Part shown: in pieces, positions 8,231 to 16,560 of the stretch
How the letters are laid out: each line of letters opens with the position of its first letter
How positions within the stretch are numbered: the stretch's first letter is position 1
DNA from: Pseudarthrobacter sp. BIM B-2242
GTDB taxonomy: Bacteria; Actinomycetota; Actinomycetes; Actinomycetales; Micrococcaceae
DNA length: 64,000 nucleotides
NCBI RefSeq assembly: GCF_014764445.1
Contig: NZ_CP061721.1
Span: forward strand, 1,488,001-1,552,000
Direction: 5' to 3'
Program-made: the position numbers and the translations under genes
Notes under the pieces: generated by a model
The model's input: only the letters and a program-made list of their open reading frames with translations
What the model was told of the DNA's origin: nothing
Databases searched by the model: none

Positions 8231-9346
8231 TCAGAACAGGGTTGGCTGGCCCGGCGGCGCCACGGTGCCCTGCCGTGTGTCCCGGCCTCCTGTACCGGAG
8301 ACGGGGAGGATGCCCTCGGGATACTGTGCTTCTTCTGTGCGGGGATCGTCCTCAAGATCGCGGTGGCTGAAGCCGTGGCCGCTTGTGAAGCCGTGCCGCT
8401 GCTTGAAGAAGCGGACCTTCGCCGCGAGCCAGCTGCGGTATTCCTTGGAGGCATACGATCCGGTCCCGTACAGGCCACGGTAGCGGCCCGTGAGCTCCGG
8501 GTGGTTCCTGGCGATCCACTGCATGAACCATTCCCGGGTGCCCGGCTTCAGATACAGGGCGCCTGCGGTTACTCCGGTGGCGCCGGCTGCGGCCAGCGAG
8601 CCGAAGAGGGCATCGAGCGCGTCGTCGCTGTCGGAAAGCCAGGGCAGGATGGGCATGGCCATCACGCCGCAGGGGAGCCCGGCGTCGCGGAGGCGGGAAA
8701 CCAGCTTCAACCGTGCCCGAGGCCCCGGCGTGCCCGGTTCAACTGCCTCGGAGAGTGCCTCGTCCGTCATGGCGATGGAGATGCCTACGCCCACCGGGAC
8801 CTGGGTGGCCGCAGATTTGAGCAGCGGGATGTCCCGTGCCAGCAGGGTGCCCTTGGTGAGGATGGACAGCGGAGTTCCGGAGTCCGCCAGCGCTGTAATG
8901 ATTCCGGGCATGAGCTGATATCTGCCCTCGGCCCGCTGGTACGGATCTGTGTTGGTGCCCAGCGCCACCTGATGGCGGCCCCACGACGGTTTGGCAAGCT
9001 CCTTTCGGAGCACCTCCGCGGCGTTGACCTTGACAACCACCTGGCTGTCGAAATCGAGTCCGGCGTCAAAGTCCAGGTACGTGTGGCTCTTGCGGGCAAA
9101 ACAGTAGACGCAGGCGTGGCTGCAGCCACGGTAGGGGTTCACGGTCCATTCAAACGGCATGCGGGAACCGGCAACCACCTTGTTGAGCACCGATTTGGCG
9201 GTGACCTCATGGAAGGTGATGCCGGCGAATTCGGGGGTGGTGACCGAGCGGACCAGCCCGGCGAGGGGCAGCAACGCGGGTGATGCGACGTTTCCGCCGC
9301 CGTCGCCGGCAGGCCGCTGCATCAGTGCTTGTGCATCCCATCTCAT
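8231..9346 (-). CDS. Rv2578c-family radical SAM protein (SplB-like)
   Basis: 371-residue radical SAM protein with the [4Fe-4S] ligands C75-X3-C79-X2-C82 (GCSHACVYC) within the conserved block NPYRGCSHACVYCFARKSH. It opens MRWDAQAL, as Rv2578c relatives do. The family is distantly related to spore photoproduct lyase; the natural substrate is unknown, but a DNA-damage role fits the SOS box at its promoter. The C-terminal 60 residues are Gly/Pro-rich and variable. The ATG at 9346 lies 7 nt after a -10 box, so the mRNA is probably leaderless. Confidence 0.9.
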   Translation of the reverse strand: MRWDAQALMQRPAGDGGGNVASPALLPLAGLVRSVTTPEFAGITFHEVTAKSVLNKVVAGSRMPFEWTVNPYRGCSHACVYCFARKSHTYLDFDAGLDFDSQVVVKVNAAEVLRKELAKPSWGRHQVALGTNTDPYQRAEGRYQLMPGIITALADSGTPLSILTKGTLLARDIPLLKSAATQVPVGVGISIAMTDEALSEAVEPGTPGPRARLKLVSRLRDAGLPCGVMAMPILPWLSDSDDALDALFGSLAAAGATGVTAGALYLKPGTREWFMQWIARNHPELTGRYRGLYGTGSYASKEYRSWLAAKVRFFKQRHGFTSGHGFSHRDLEDDPRTEEAQYPEGILPVSGTGGRDTRQGTVAPPGQPTLF

Positions 9347-9353
9347 GCACTCT

Positions 9354-9382
9354 ATTCGAAGATATGTTCGAACTTAAGTCAA
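9354..9382 (-). promoter_or_regulatory. SOS (LexA) box overlapping promoter of radical SAM gene
   Basis: TCGAAGATATGTTCGA (9356-9371) matches the Gram-positive LexA operator TCGAAC-N4-GTTCGA with one mismatch. Read on the minus strand, -35 TTGACT (9382-9377), 17-nt spacer, -10 TCGAAT (9359-9354). The operator fills the spacer and -10, the ideal place for repression. The start codon follows 7 nt after the -10. Confidence 0.8.
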
Positions 9383-9430
9383 GGGCCCGCGCCGTGGTGT
9401 GGCGCGGTTTGGCTGAGTCCACGCGCCGGA

Positions 9431-10075
9431 TCAGGCCTGCAGTTCCCAGACCACGGTGACGCTCGCGCCGAGGCTCGCGTGCCCAGCCTCCACGGTGATG
9501 GCGTCGGCTGCCACGGCCCGCTCGAGCCTCGCCACGGGAACCGGTCCTGCTGCGAGGGGGCGCTCGGCAACGGACACCACCGCGCCAAGCGTGGCTGATG
9601 CGAGGGCGGCGTACTGTTCGGCGGCGGCTGCGGCGTCCTGCCACGCAGCGGCCCGGGCCCGGGCCAGCACGGCCGATTCATCCGCGAAGCCGAGCTCAAG
9701 GCCGTTCAGCCGGACGTCGTCGCCGCCCGCCTCAACCACGGCCGCGATGACGGCGGACGCAGCGGCCATCTGCCGGACGCGCACGGTGAGCATGCTGGAC
9801 GCCACATAACCCGCCACATGCTGGCCCTCACCGTCGCGCCAGACGAGCTCCGGGCGGACGTTCAGCCCGGAAGTCCGGATGTCCGCGTCAGCCACGCCGT
9901 ACTGGCGGAGCGCACCGGATACGGCAACGGACGCTGTGCCCGCATCAGCGTAGGCGGCACCCACGCCCGCCCGGCGGCATTCGACGCCCACAGAGAGAGT
10001 GAGCAGGTCCGGCGGCGCTTCCGCCGTTCCCGTACCTGTCACGGTGACGGTCCTCGTGCTGGATTCGTCTGCCAT
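9431..10075 (-). CDS. SIMPL domain-containing protein (DUF541)
   Basis: 214-residue protein of the SIMPL/DUF541 family: it begins ..TRTVTVTGTGTAEAPPDLLTLSVGV, the diagnostic first strand pair, and ends with a matching strand (ASLGASVTVVWELQA). Family members (BP26 of Brucella, YggE of E. coli) form periplasmic or surface oligomers and have been linked to oxidative-stress tolerance. This one lacks a signal peptide, so it is probably cytosolic. It is separated by 2 nt from the gene upstream (10078-10575), indicating a two-gene operon. Function unknown. Confidence 0.85.
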   Translation of the reverse strand: MADESSTRTVTVTGTGTAEAPPDLLTLSVGVECRRAGVGAAYADAGTASVAVSGALRQYGVADADIRTSGLNVRPELVWRDGEGQHVAGYVASSMLTVRVRQMAAASAVIAAVVEAGGDDVRLNGLELGFADESAVLARARAAAWQDAAAAAEQYAALASATLGAVVSVAERPLAAGPVPVARLERAVAADAITVEAGHASLGASVTVVWELQA

Positions 10076-10077
10076 AA

Positions 10078-10575
10078 TCAGACCTCGATTCCGCCGGGTC
10101 CGCTGGGAGCCGGCCTTGGTGTCCTGATGTCAACGTAACCGCCGGCGGCCAGGCCGGCGCGCCGTTCAAAGAAGTTTGCCGACGCCGGGTTGCCTGTCCT
10201 GAGCTGTGACCAGCCGGCGGCCAGGAAGTACAGCGGAAGGAAGGGCGCGCCCAGGCACCAGGCATATTGGGTACAGTGCTTTTCCTCGTGCCCCAGGAGA
10301 GCCGGGTTGGCCAGAAGCTGTTCAGCCGGCAGCCGGCAGATGACCACGTTCCCCAGGACGAAGGCGCCGGCGAAGGGGACGCGCCACGCATAGCCGGAAG
10401 CGATGATCAGCCCGCGTGGCCCCCTGCTGACAGCAGTGCGCGCAGCGCGGGCCACCGCGAGGCCGAGCAACGTGCTGCCGTTAGCTGCGTTCGCGAACTG
10501 CCGCAACCGTTGTCCCGCCGATACGTGCACGGAGGAAAGCGGCCGTGATCCTCCCGGGTGCCGCCGTTCTGCCAT
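10078..10575 (-). CDS. Small HExxH-containing protein, possible minimal metallopeptidase
   Basis: 165-residue protein not confidently placed in a named family. It carries HEEKH (about residues 96-100), fitting the zincin HExxH motif, inside LLGHEEKHCTQYAWCLG, and a downstream FFERRAGL (about 139-146) whose Glu could be the third ligand. Between them lies a hydrophobic stretch FLPLYFLAAGW. The arrangement resembles DUF4157-type minimal peptidases, which often lack proven activity. There is no signal peptide. It is co-directional with the SIMPL gene 2 nt downstream. Confidence 0.6.
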   Translation of the reverse strand: MAERRHPGGSRPLSSVHVSAGQRLRQFANAANGSTLLGLAVARAARTAVSRGPRGLIIASGYAWRVPFAGAFVLGNVVICRLPAEQLLANPALLGHEEKHCTQYAWCLGAPFLPLYFLAAGWSQLRTGNPASANFFERRAGLAAGGYVDIRTPRPAPSGPGGIEV

Positions 10576-10811
10576 GAGGCCATGGTAGCCGGAGCGTTCA
10601 ATTAGACTGGAGGATAGTGGCCGCCGGTATTTCTCCAGTCGGTATTTTCCAACCGGTAATTCCCAGTGGCCCTGACCTGGTCATCGAGTGCGTTCGTTGT
10701 GGATGCACGGAATGACCTGCCAGTGACGGATGAGCCGCCGGGAAACCGCGCAGGTCTGCCCTGGTCTTTTGAGGAAATTCATCAGCCCCGACTCGTAGCT
10801 AAGAACAGTAG
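10576..10811 (+). promoter_or_regulatory. pheS upstream region
   Basis: 236 nt without a convincing gene. A candidate -10 TAAGAA (10800-10805) ends 6 nt before the pheS ATG, and no clear ribosome site exists, suggesting a leaderless message. Pyrimidine-rich short repeats (CCAGTCGG, CCAACCGG) lie at 10636-10664. No T-box elements or Phe-codon-rich leader peptide were seen. Confidence 0.4.
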
Positions 10812-11873
10812 ATGACTGAAACTTTGCCGGGCGCCGCCATCCCGAATCCCACGGATGAAGCCGCCATCACTGCCGCTGTAGACCAGGCCATCGCCGCCAT
10901 TGCCGGCGCGGGCTCCCTTGACGAACTCAAGGCGGTGAGACTGGCGCACACCGGTGAGAAGTCACCGCTGAGCCTCGCCAACCGCGAAATCGGCAAGCTT
11001 GCCAAGGAGCAAAAAGCTGTAGCCGGCAAACTCATGGGCTCGTCCCGCGGCAAGGTCAACAAGGCGCTCGCGGACCGGACAGCCGAGCTGGAAGCACAAA
11101 ACGACGCCCGGATCCTGCTGGAAGAGACCGTTGACGTTACAGCGGCGCCCCGCCGTCGTCGTGCGGGCGCACGTCACCCGCTTTCCACGCTGCAGGACCG
11201 TGTGGCGGACATCTTTGTGGGCATGGGCTGGGAAATTGCCGAAGGCCCCGAGGTGGAATCCGAGTGGTTCAACTTCGACGCACTGAACTTCAAGCCGGAC
11301 CACCCGGCCCGCGAAATGCAGGACACGTTCTTCGTGGAGCCGCCCGAGGCCCACCTGCTGATGCGTACGCATACCTCCCCGGTGCAGGTCCGCTCCATGC
11401 TGGAACGCGACGTGCCCATCTATGTGCTGTGCCCCGGGAAGGTGTTCCGGACCGACGAGCTGGACGCCACCCACACCCCGGTGTTCCACCAGTTCGAGGG
11501 CCTGGCCATCGACAAGCACCTGAGCATGGCGGACCTCCGCGGCACGCTGGAGCACTTCGCCCGGCAGATGTTCGGCGACGAAGCCCAGATCCGCCTGCGC
11601 CCCAACTACTTCCCGTTCACCGAGCCGTCCGCCGAGCTGGACATCTGGCACCCGGGCGCCAAGGGCGGTCCGCGCTGGATTGAATGGGGCGGCTGCGGCA
11701 TGGTCAACCCCAACGTGCTCCGCGCCGCGGGCATCGATCCGGACATCTATTCAGGTTTCGCTTTTGGCATGGGCATTGAACGCACCCTCATGTTCCGCAA
11801 CGAGGTAGGCGACATGCGCGACATGATCGAAGGCGACGTACGTTTCAGCGAGCACTTCGGGATGGAGATCTAA
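10812..11873 (+). CDS. pheS: Phenylalanyl-tRNA synthetase alpha subunit
   Basis: 353-residue class II synthetase subunit that with PheT charges tRNA-Phe. An N-terminal coiled-coil (about 20-100) is followed by the catalytic domain, with motif 2 region CPGKVFRTDELDATHTPVFHQ and motif 3 GFAFGMGIERTLMFRNEV, and the Phe-binding strand WIEWGGCGMVNPNVL. Normal length. It is separated by 2 nt from pheT, so the two are translationally coupled. The start ATG follows a -10-like TAAGAA. Confidence 0.97.
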   Translation: MTETLPGAAIPNPTDEAAITAAVDQAIAAIAGAGSLDELKAVRLAHTGEKSPLSLANREIGKLAKEQKAVAGKLMGSSRGKVNKALADRTAELEAQNDARILLEETVDVTAAPRRRRAGARHPLSTLQDRVADIFVGMGWEIAEGPEVESEWFNFDALNFKPDHPAREMQDTFFVEPPEAHLLMRTHTSPVQVRSMLERDVPIYVLCPGKVFRTDELDATHTPVFHQFEGLAIDKHLSMADLRGTLEHFARQMFGDEAQIRLRPNYFPFTEPSAELDIWHPGAKGGPRWIEWGGCGMVNPNVLRAAGIDPDIYSGFAFGMGIERTLMFRNEVGDMRDMIEGDVRFSEHFGMEI

Positions 11874-11875
11874 CA

Positions 11876-14419
11876 GTGCGTATCCCACTTTCCTGGCTGC
11901 GTGAATTCGCAGCAGTACCGGCCGGAGCAACGGCCGAAGACGTGATGGCCGAACTGGTCAAGGTCGGTTTTGAAGAAGAGGACGTCCACCGCCCCACGGA
12001 CACCCTGCAGGGCCCCGTCGTGGTGGGCCAGGTCCTGAGCATCGTCAAGGAACCCCAGACCAACGGCAAAACCATCAACTGGTGCCAGGTCCGGGTTGTC
12101 CCCGAAGGCCAGGCGCAGACCCTGACCGGCGACGGCATCGACCCCTCCGGCGTGCAGGGCATCATCTGCGGCGCCCACAACTTCGTGGAGGGCGACAAAG
12201 TAGTTGTCACCCTGCCCGGCGCCGTCCTGCCCGGCGACTTCCGCATCTCCGCGCGGAAGACCTACGGCCACCTGTCCGCCGGCATGATCGCCTCCGTCCG
12301 TGAACTGGGCATTGGCGAGGACCACGACGGCATCCTGGTGCTGTCCCGGATCGGGCTGGACCCGGAAATCGGCACTGACGCCATGGACCTGCTGGGCCTG
12401 TACGACGAGGCAGCCGAGATCAACGTGACGCCGGACCGCGGCTACGCCTTCTCCATCCGTGGTGTGGCCCGTGAGTACGCCCATGCCACGGGAACCGTCT
12501 TCACCGATCCTGCCACCAGGGTGCAGGCCCCGGCGGAGCTCTCCGGCGGCTACGGCGTCAAGCTCAACGACGACGCACCCATCTACGGCAAGCCGGGCTG
12601 CGACCGTTTCGTGGCCCGCACGGTCCGCGGCGTGGATGCCACCCGGCCCACCCCGCCGTGGATGACCTCGCGGCTGAGGCTGGCCGGCATCCGCTCGATC
12701 TCGCTGCCGGTGGACATCTCCAACTACGTCATGCTGGAGCTCGGCCAGCCCACGCACTGCTATGACCAGGACAAACTGTCCGGTGACATCGTGGTCCGCC
12801 GGGCCGTCGCAGGGGAGAAGATCACCACCCTGGATGGCAAGGAACGCACGCTCGACGTCGAGGACCTGCTCATCACCGACGGCTCCGGCGCGATCGGCAT
12901 CGCAGGTGTCATGGGCGGCGCGGCAACCGAGGTGAGCGGTTCGACGTCGGCCGTCCTGGTGGAGGCGGCCCACTTCGACGAGGTGTCCATCGGCCGTTCC
13001 CGCCGCCGCCACAAGCTGCCGTCCGAGGCGTCCAAGCGCTTCGAGCGCGGCGTGGACTGGCATGTGGCCGACATCGCCGCCCAGCGCGTGGTTGACCTCC
13101 TGGTGGAGCTCGCCGGCGGCGTCGCTGACCAGGCGGGGACCGACGTCGGCACCGCACCTGACGCCGTGACCATCACGTTGCCTGCGGCCTTCGCCGCCCA
13201 GCGGATCGGCATCGACTTCACCGAGGACCAGATCGTCACCTCGCTGGTGGACCTCGGTGCCGTGGTGGACAAGGCCGACGGCGGCTGGACCGTCACCGCC
13301 CCCAGCTGGCGCAGCGACCTGGAAACCAAAGAAGACCTCTCCGAGGAAATCGCGCGGCTGGTGGGTTACGACAACATCCCCGCGACCCTCCCCGTGGCCC
13401 CTCCGGGACGTGGCCTGACGCGCGTGCAGCAGCAGCGCCGCCGGCTCATCCAGGCGCTGGCTGACGCCGGGCTGACCGAAGTCCTGGCCTACCCGTTCGT
13501 CTCCAAAGCGGCCAATGACACGTTCGGCGTCGCGGAGCAGGGCACGGCCCGGAGCGCGGTCAAGCTGGCCAACCCGATCAGCGAGGAACACGGCTACCTG
13601 CGGACCTCCATCCTTCCCGGGCTCATCGAGGTGGCCAAGCGGAACCACTCCCGCGGCTTCCGTGACCTGGCGCTCTTCGAATCCGGCCTTGTCTTCCTGC
13701 CGGACGGCACCGTGGGAACGCCGTCCATCCCGCCGCTGGGCGTCAAGCCTGCAGACGAGGTACTGGATGCACTGTACGACGGCGTCCCGGACCAGCCGCT
13801 GTACGTCGCCGCCGTCCTCACGGGCCACGATTCTCCCGCTGCCGCCGGCCATACGCCGCGCCTGTGGGACTGGTCCGATGCGCTGGACATTGCCCGGCTC
13901 GCCGGGGATGTCCTGGGCGTGGAGGTAGTAGTAAGCCAGGGTGCGCACCAGGCGTTCCACCCGGGCCGCGCCGCGCAGCTCTCGCTGCGGACCGGCGAGG
14001 TGGTGGGATACGCAGGTGAGCTGCACCCGAAGCTCCTGGCCGCCCACGATATGCCGGCCCGCTCGGTGGCGGTGGAGTTCAACGCCGATGCGCTGTTCGA
14101 GGCTGCCGCGGACGTCATTGTGGCCCGCCACATCTCCACGTTCCCCGTCGCCACCCAGGACGTTGCCCTGGTTGTGCCGCAGGACATTCCGGCGGATCAG
14201 GTCCTCGAGGCGCTCCGCGAGGGCGCCGGCGAGCTGCTGGAGGATGTTGCGCTGTTCGACGTCTACGCCGGCAAGGGCATTGAGGAAGGCAAGAAGTCGC
14301 TGGCCTTCGGCCTGCGGTTCCGTGCGACGGACCGCACGCTGACGGCCGACGAGGCGTCGGCTGCCCGTGAGGGCGCCGTGGCACTGGCTGCCGAGCGCTT
14401 CGGCGCCGTCCAGCGCTAG
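11876..14419 (+). CDS. pheT: Phenylalanyl-tRNA synthetase beta subunit
   Basis: 847-residue structural and editing subunit. In order: an EMAP-like tRNA-binding fold (about 40-150, with ICGAHNFVEGDKVVV), the B3/B4 editing domain (about 220-400, GVMGGAATEVS), B5, a degenerate class II core (about 500-690) and the C-terminal ferredoxin-like anticodon-binding domain (about 750-847, ISTFPVATQDVALVV). Start GTG at 11876. The opposite strand has a long spurious open frame caused by codon bias. Last gene of the pheST unit; a PPTase gene starts 12 nt downstream. Confidence 0.97.
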   Translation: MRIPLSWLREFAAVPAGATAEDVMAELVKVGFEEEDVHRPTDTLQGPVVVGQVLSIVKEPQTNGKTINWCQVRVVPEGQAQTLTGDGIDPSGVQGIICGAHNFVEGDKVVVTLPGAVLPGDFRISARKTYGHLSAGMIASVRELGIGEDHDGILVLSRIGLDPEIGTDAMDLLGLYDEAAEINVTPDRGYAFSIRGVAREYAHATGTVFTDPATRVQAPAELSGGYGVKLNDDAPIYGKPGCDRFVARTVRGVDATRPTPPWMTSRLRLAGIRSISLPVDISNYVMLELGQPTHCYDQDKLSGDIVVRRAVAGEKITTLDGKERTLDVEDLLITDGSGAIGIAGVMGGAATEVSGSTSAVLVEAAHFDEVSIGRSRRRHKLPSEASKRFERGVDWHVADIAAQRVVDLLVELAGGVADQAGTDVGTAPDAVTITLPAAFAAQRIGIDFTEDQIVTSLVDLGAVVDKADGGWTVTAPSWRSDLETKEDLSEEIARLVGYDNIPATLPVAPPGRGLTRVQQQRRRLIQALADAGLTEVLAYPFVSKAANDTFGVAEQGTARSAVKLANPISEEHGYLRTSILPGLIEVAKRNHSRGFRDLALFESGLVFLPDGTVGTPSIPPLGVKPADEVLDALYDGVPDQPLYVAAVLTGHDSPAAAGHTPRLWDWSDALDIARLAGDVLGVEVVVSQGAHQAFHPGRAAQLSLRTGEVVGYAGELHPKLLAAHDMPARSVAVEFNADALFEAAADVIVARHISTFPVATQDVALVVPQDIPADQVLEALREGAGELLEDVALFDVYAGKGIEEGKKSLAFGLRFRATDRTLTADEASAAREGAVALAAERFGAVQR

Positions 14420-14431
14420 GCGCTGATCTCC

Positions 14432-15226
14432 GTGGCGGGGCCGGCGGCACTGCGTCCGGTCCTGCGTTCCTGCCCTCCCGGTCATCCGGGAGGTCAGGAC
14501 GCGGAGCTGCTGGGGCCCACCGAGCTGGAGCGGGCTGCCGCCCTGGCACTTGGTCCCCGGGCAACTTTCGTGGCCGGCCGGCTGGCGCTGCGAAGCTTCG
14601 CCGCAGACCTGCTGGGTGTCCCGGCGTCAGAGCTCGCCACACACTTCAGCTGTCCCCGGTGCGGTACCGGTCCCGGGTTATCCCATGGCCGGCCAGGGTA
14701 CTCTTTGCGCGGGAAACCGGTACCGCTGGCCTTGAGCCTGGCCCGGAGTTCCGGCTGGATCCTGCTCGCAGCCGTGGTGGAACCGCCTGAAGGCCTAACC
14801 ATCGGCGTGGACCTGGAGGACCCGGCCCGCCTGGATTTTGACGGGTTCGATGCTGTAGCCCTGACCGAGGCAGAACGTGGAGCCCTCGCCGGACTGTCCG
14901 GGCAGGCCTTGGTCCAGGAACGGGCGCGACTGTGGGCGCGCAAGGAAGCCTGGCTCAAGATGACCGGAACCGGCCTGACCACCGCACCGGACACCCTGGA
15001 CGTTCTTCGCCGCCCCGAAATCCGTGACCTGGCGGCAGGCGAGGCGGGCCTGCCGCGGAACTTCCGCGCCGCCGTCGCGCTTTCACCTGCCGGGTATCAG
15101 CGCCCGGAACTAACGCAGCACAGCCCCGCTAGCGCACAGGCAGCGGCGGTAGCGCCGTCTCGTGGAGCCAGGGATGCAGCAGTGCCTCGGAGTCCAGCCC
15201 CGTGGTTCGGTCAGCGGCCAGGATAA
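14432..15226 (+). CDS. 4'-phosphopantetheinyl transferase superfamily protein
   Basis: 264-residue Sfp-like enzyme that would load the CoA-derived arm onto a carrier-protein serine. It shows both signatures: GVDLED with Mg ligands D127 and E129, and W168ARKEAWLKMTGTGL with K171, E172 and K176. It lies 12 nt after pheT (GTG start) and converges, overlapping by 98 bp, with the M1 peptidase gene of a cluster whose NRPS has a carrier domain. That NRPS is the obvious client. The last 45 residues, in the overlap, are low complexity and may be dispensable. Confidence 0.85.
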   Translation: MAGPAALRPVLRSCPPGHPGGQDAELLGPTELERAAALALGPRATFVAGRLALRSFAADLLGVPASELATHFSCPRCGTGPGLSHGRPGYSLRGKPVPLALSLARSSGWILLAAVVEPPEGLTIGVDLEDPARLDFDGFDAVALTEAERGALAGLSGQALVQERARLWARKEAWLKMTGTGLTTAPDTLDVLRRPEIRDLAAGEAGLPRNFRAAVALSPAGYQRPELTQHSPASAQAAAVAPSRGARDAAVPRSPAPWFGQRPG

Positions 15227-16508
15227 AGGCGGCGGTGGACACCGACCCATGCCGGTGGGTGCTGGTCCAGTCGTGCAGCAGCGCGAAGAATGCGAGGTCG
15301 CCGCACTTGACCCGCAGGGCATGCAGGGCCAGGGCTCCGCGTTTGTACACGCGGTCATCAAACATCAGCTCCGGACCGGGGTCGCCCACAACGATGTCCT
15401 GGCTGCCGACGGCGAGCTTCCGCCAGGCCGCGGCAGCCCGGTCAGCCACGGTCATAACGCCGGCCTCCTCGGACCAGATCCACTCCGCGTAGCAGGCGAA
15501 CCCCTCGTGGAGCCAGATGTCCGCCCACGAAGCGGCCGTGAGGGAGTTGCCGAACCACTGGTGGGCGAGCTCGTGGGCGATAAGCCGCTGCGACTCCCAC
15601 TCCTGCGTCAGGTGGTTCCGGCCCAGAATGGACAGCGTCTGTGCTTCAAGCGGGATCTCCAGCTCGTCCTCAGTCACCACCACGGTGTATTCGGGGAAGG
15701 GGTAGGGCCCGAAGCAGCTGGCGAACGTACGCATCATCTCCGGCTGCCGGGCCAGGCCTTCACGGGCCGTTTCGGCCAGGAGCGCAGGGACGGCCGCAAA
15801 CTGCGGGACCTGCCCTGCTGCGTGGGCCGGAGCCAGGCTGAGGAGCTCGTAGCGGCCGATCTGAACGGTGGCCAGGTAGGTTGCCATGGGCTCCGGCTGC
15901 TCGTAGACCCAGGTTTCGCGGCTGGCCCTGGTGCTATGGGAAACCAGCTCCCCGTTGCACACGGCCCGGTAGCCGGCATCGGTGGTCACGCCGATGCGGT
16001 AGCTGGCTTTGTCTCCCGGATGGTCGTTGCAGGGGAACCAGGAGGCCGCGCCGTTAGGCTGGCCAGCCACGAGGACGCCGTCGGTCAGTTCCTCCCAGCC
16101 CACCTCGCCCCAGAAGCCGCGACGGGGGACAGGGTTGCCCTCGTACCGGATGTCGAGGGTGAAGGCCTCGCCCGCGGGCAGGGCGGCGTCGGGAACTATG
16201 ACCAGCTGCTCCGCACGCTGGCTGTACTTGCGCACCTTGCGCCCGCTGAGTTGGATCTTGGTGGCCCGCAGCCCGGTCAGGTCCAGCACCAGCGCCGCCG
16301 TCGCGTACTGGGTAACAGCGTGCAGGACGGCGCGCCCGCTGAGGCGGTTACTGCTGAGCTTGTAGTCCAGATCCAGTTCGTAACGGGTCACACGGTAGGC
16401 GTTGGTGCCATGGCCGGGCATGTAGGGATCGGGCGCCGCAGCGCCTTGCTCCGAGGTGCGTGACGGGCCGGTACTGGCGGCCGTTGGGCTCGGTGCGGGG
16501 GAACTCAT
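15129..16508 (-). CDS. M1 family zinc metallopeptidase, short form
   Basis: 459-residue gluzincin aminopeptidase. Zinc motif H312-E313-LA-H316 (HELAHQWFGN) with third ligand E335 (LHEGFA, exactly 18 residues later), and the substrate-recognition strand IPLEAQTLSI in the GAMEN position. It lacks the long C-terminal helical domain of PepN (about 850 residues), like compact actinobacterial M1 members. There is no signal peptide; the N-terminal 25 residues are Ser/Pro/Ala-rich. It starts 52 nt after the NRPS gene on the same strand, so it is probably co-transcribed and might trim or release the peptide product. Confidence 0.88.
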   Translation of the reverse strand: MSSPAPSPTAASTGPSRTSEQGAAAPDPYMPGHGTNAYRVTRYELDLDYKLSSNRLSGRAVLHAVTQYATAALVLDLTGLRATKIQLSGRKVRKYSQRAEQLVIVPDAALPAGEAFTLDIRYEGNPVPRRGFWGEVGWEELTDGVLVAGQPNGAASWFPCNDHPGDKASYRIGVTTDAGYRAVCNGELVSHSTRASRETWVYEQPEPMATYLATVQIGRYELLSLAPAHAAGQVPQFAAVPALLAETAREGLARQPEMMRTFASCFGPYPFPEYTVVVTEDELEIPLEAQTLSILGRNHLTQEWESQRLIAHELAHQWFGNSLTAASWADIWLHEGFACYAEWIWSEEAGVMTVADRAAAAWRKLAVGSQDIVVGDPGPELMFDDRVYKRGALALHALRVKCGDLAFFALLHDWTSTHRHGSVSTAAFILAADRTTGLDSEALLHPWLHETALPPLPVR

Positions 16509-16560
16509 AAGACAGTATTTCCGATCAACAGAGGCGGCAGTGACAACTGGTGCTGCGGGG

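Noticed and set aside
10694..10814. Leader peptide before pheS (GTG-initiated, stop overlapping the pheS ATG)
   Set aside because: It has one Phe codon and no terminator/antiterminator pair, so attenuation is not supported.
11870..14485. 871-codon open frame on the minus strand opposite pheT
   Set aside because: Antisense to an intact, clearly homologous pheT; arises from GC-rich third positions, and its translation shows no domain.
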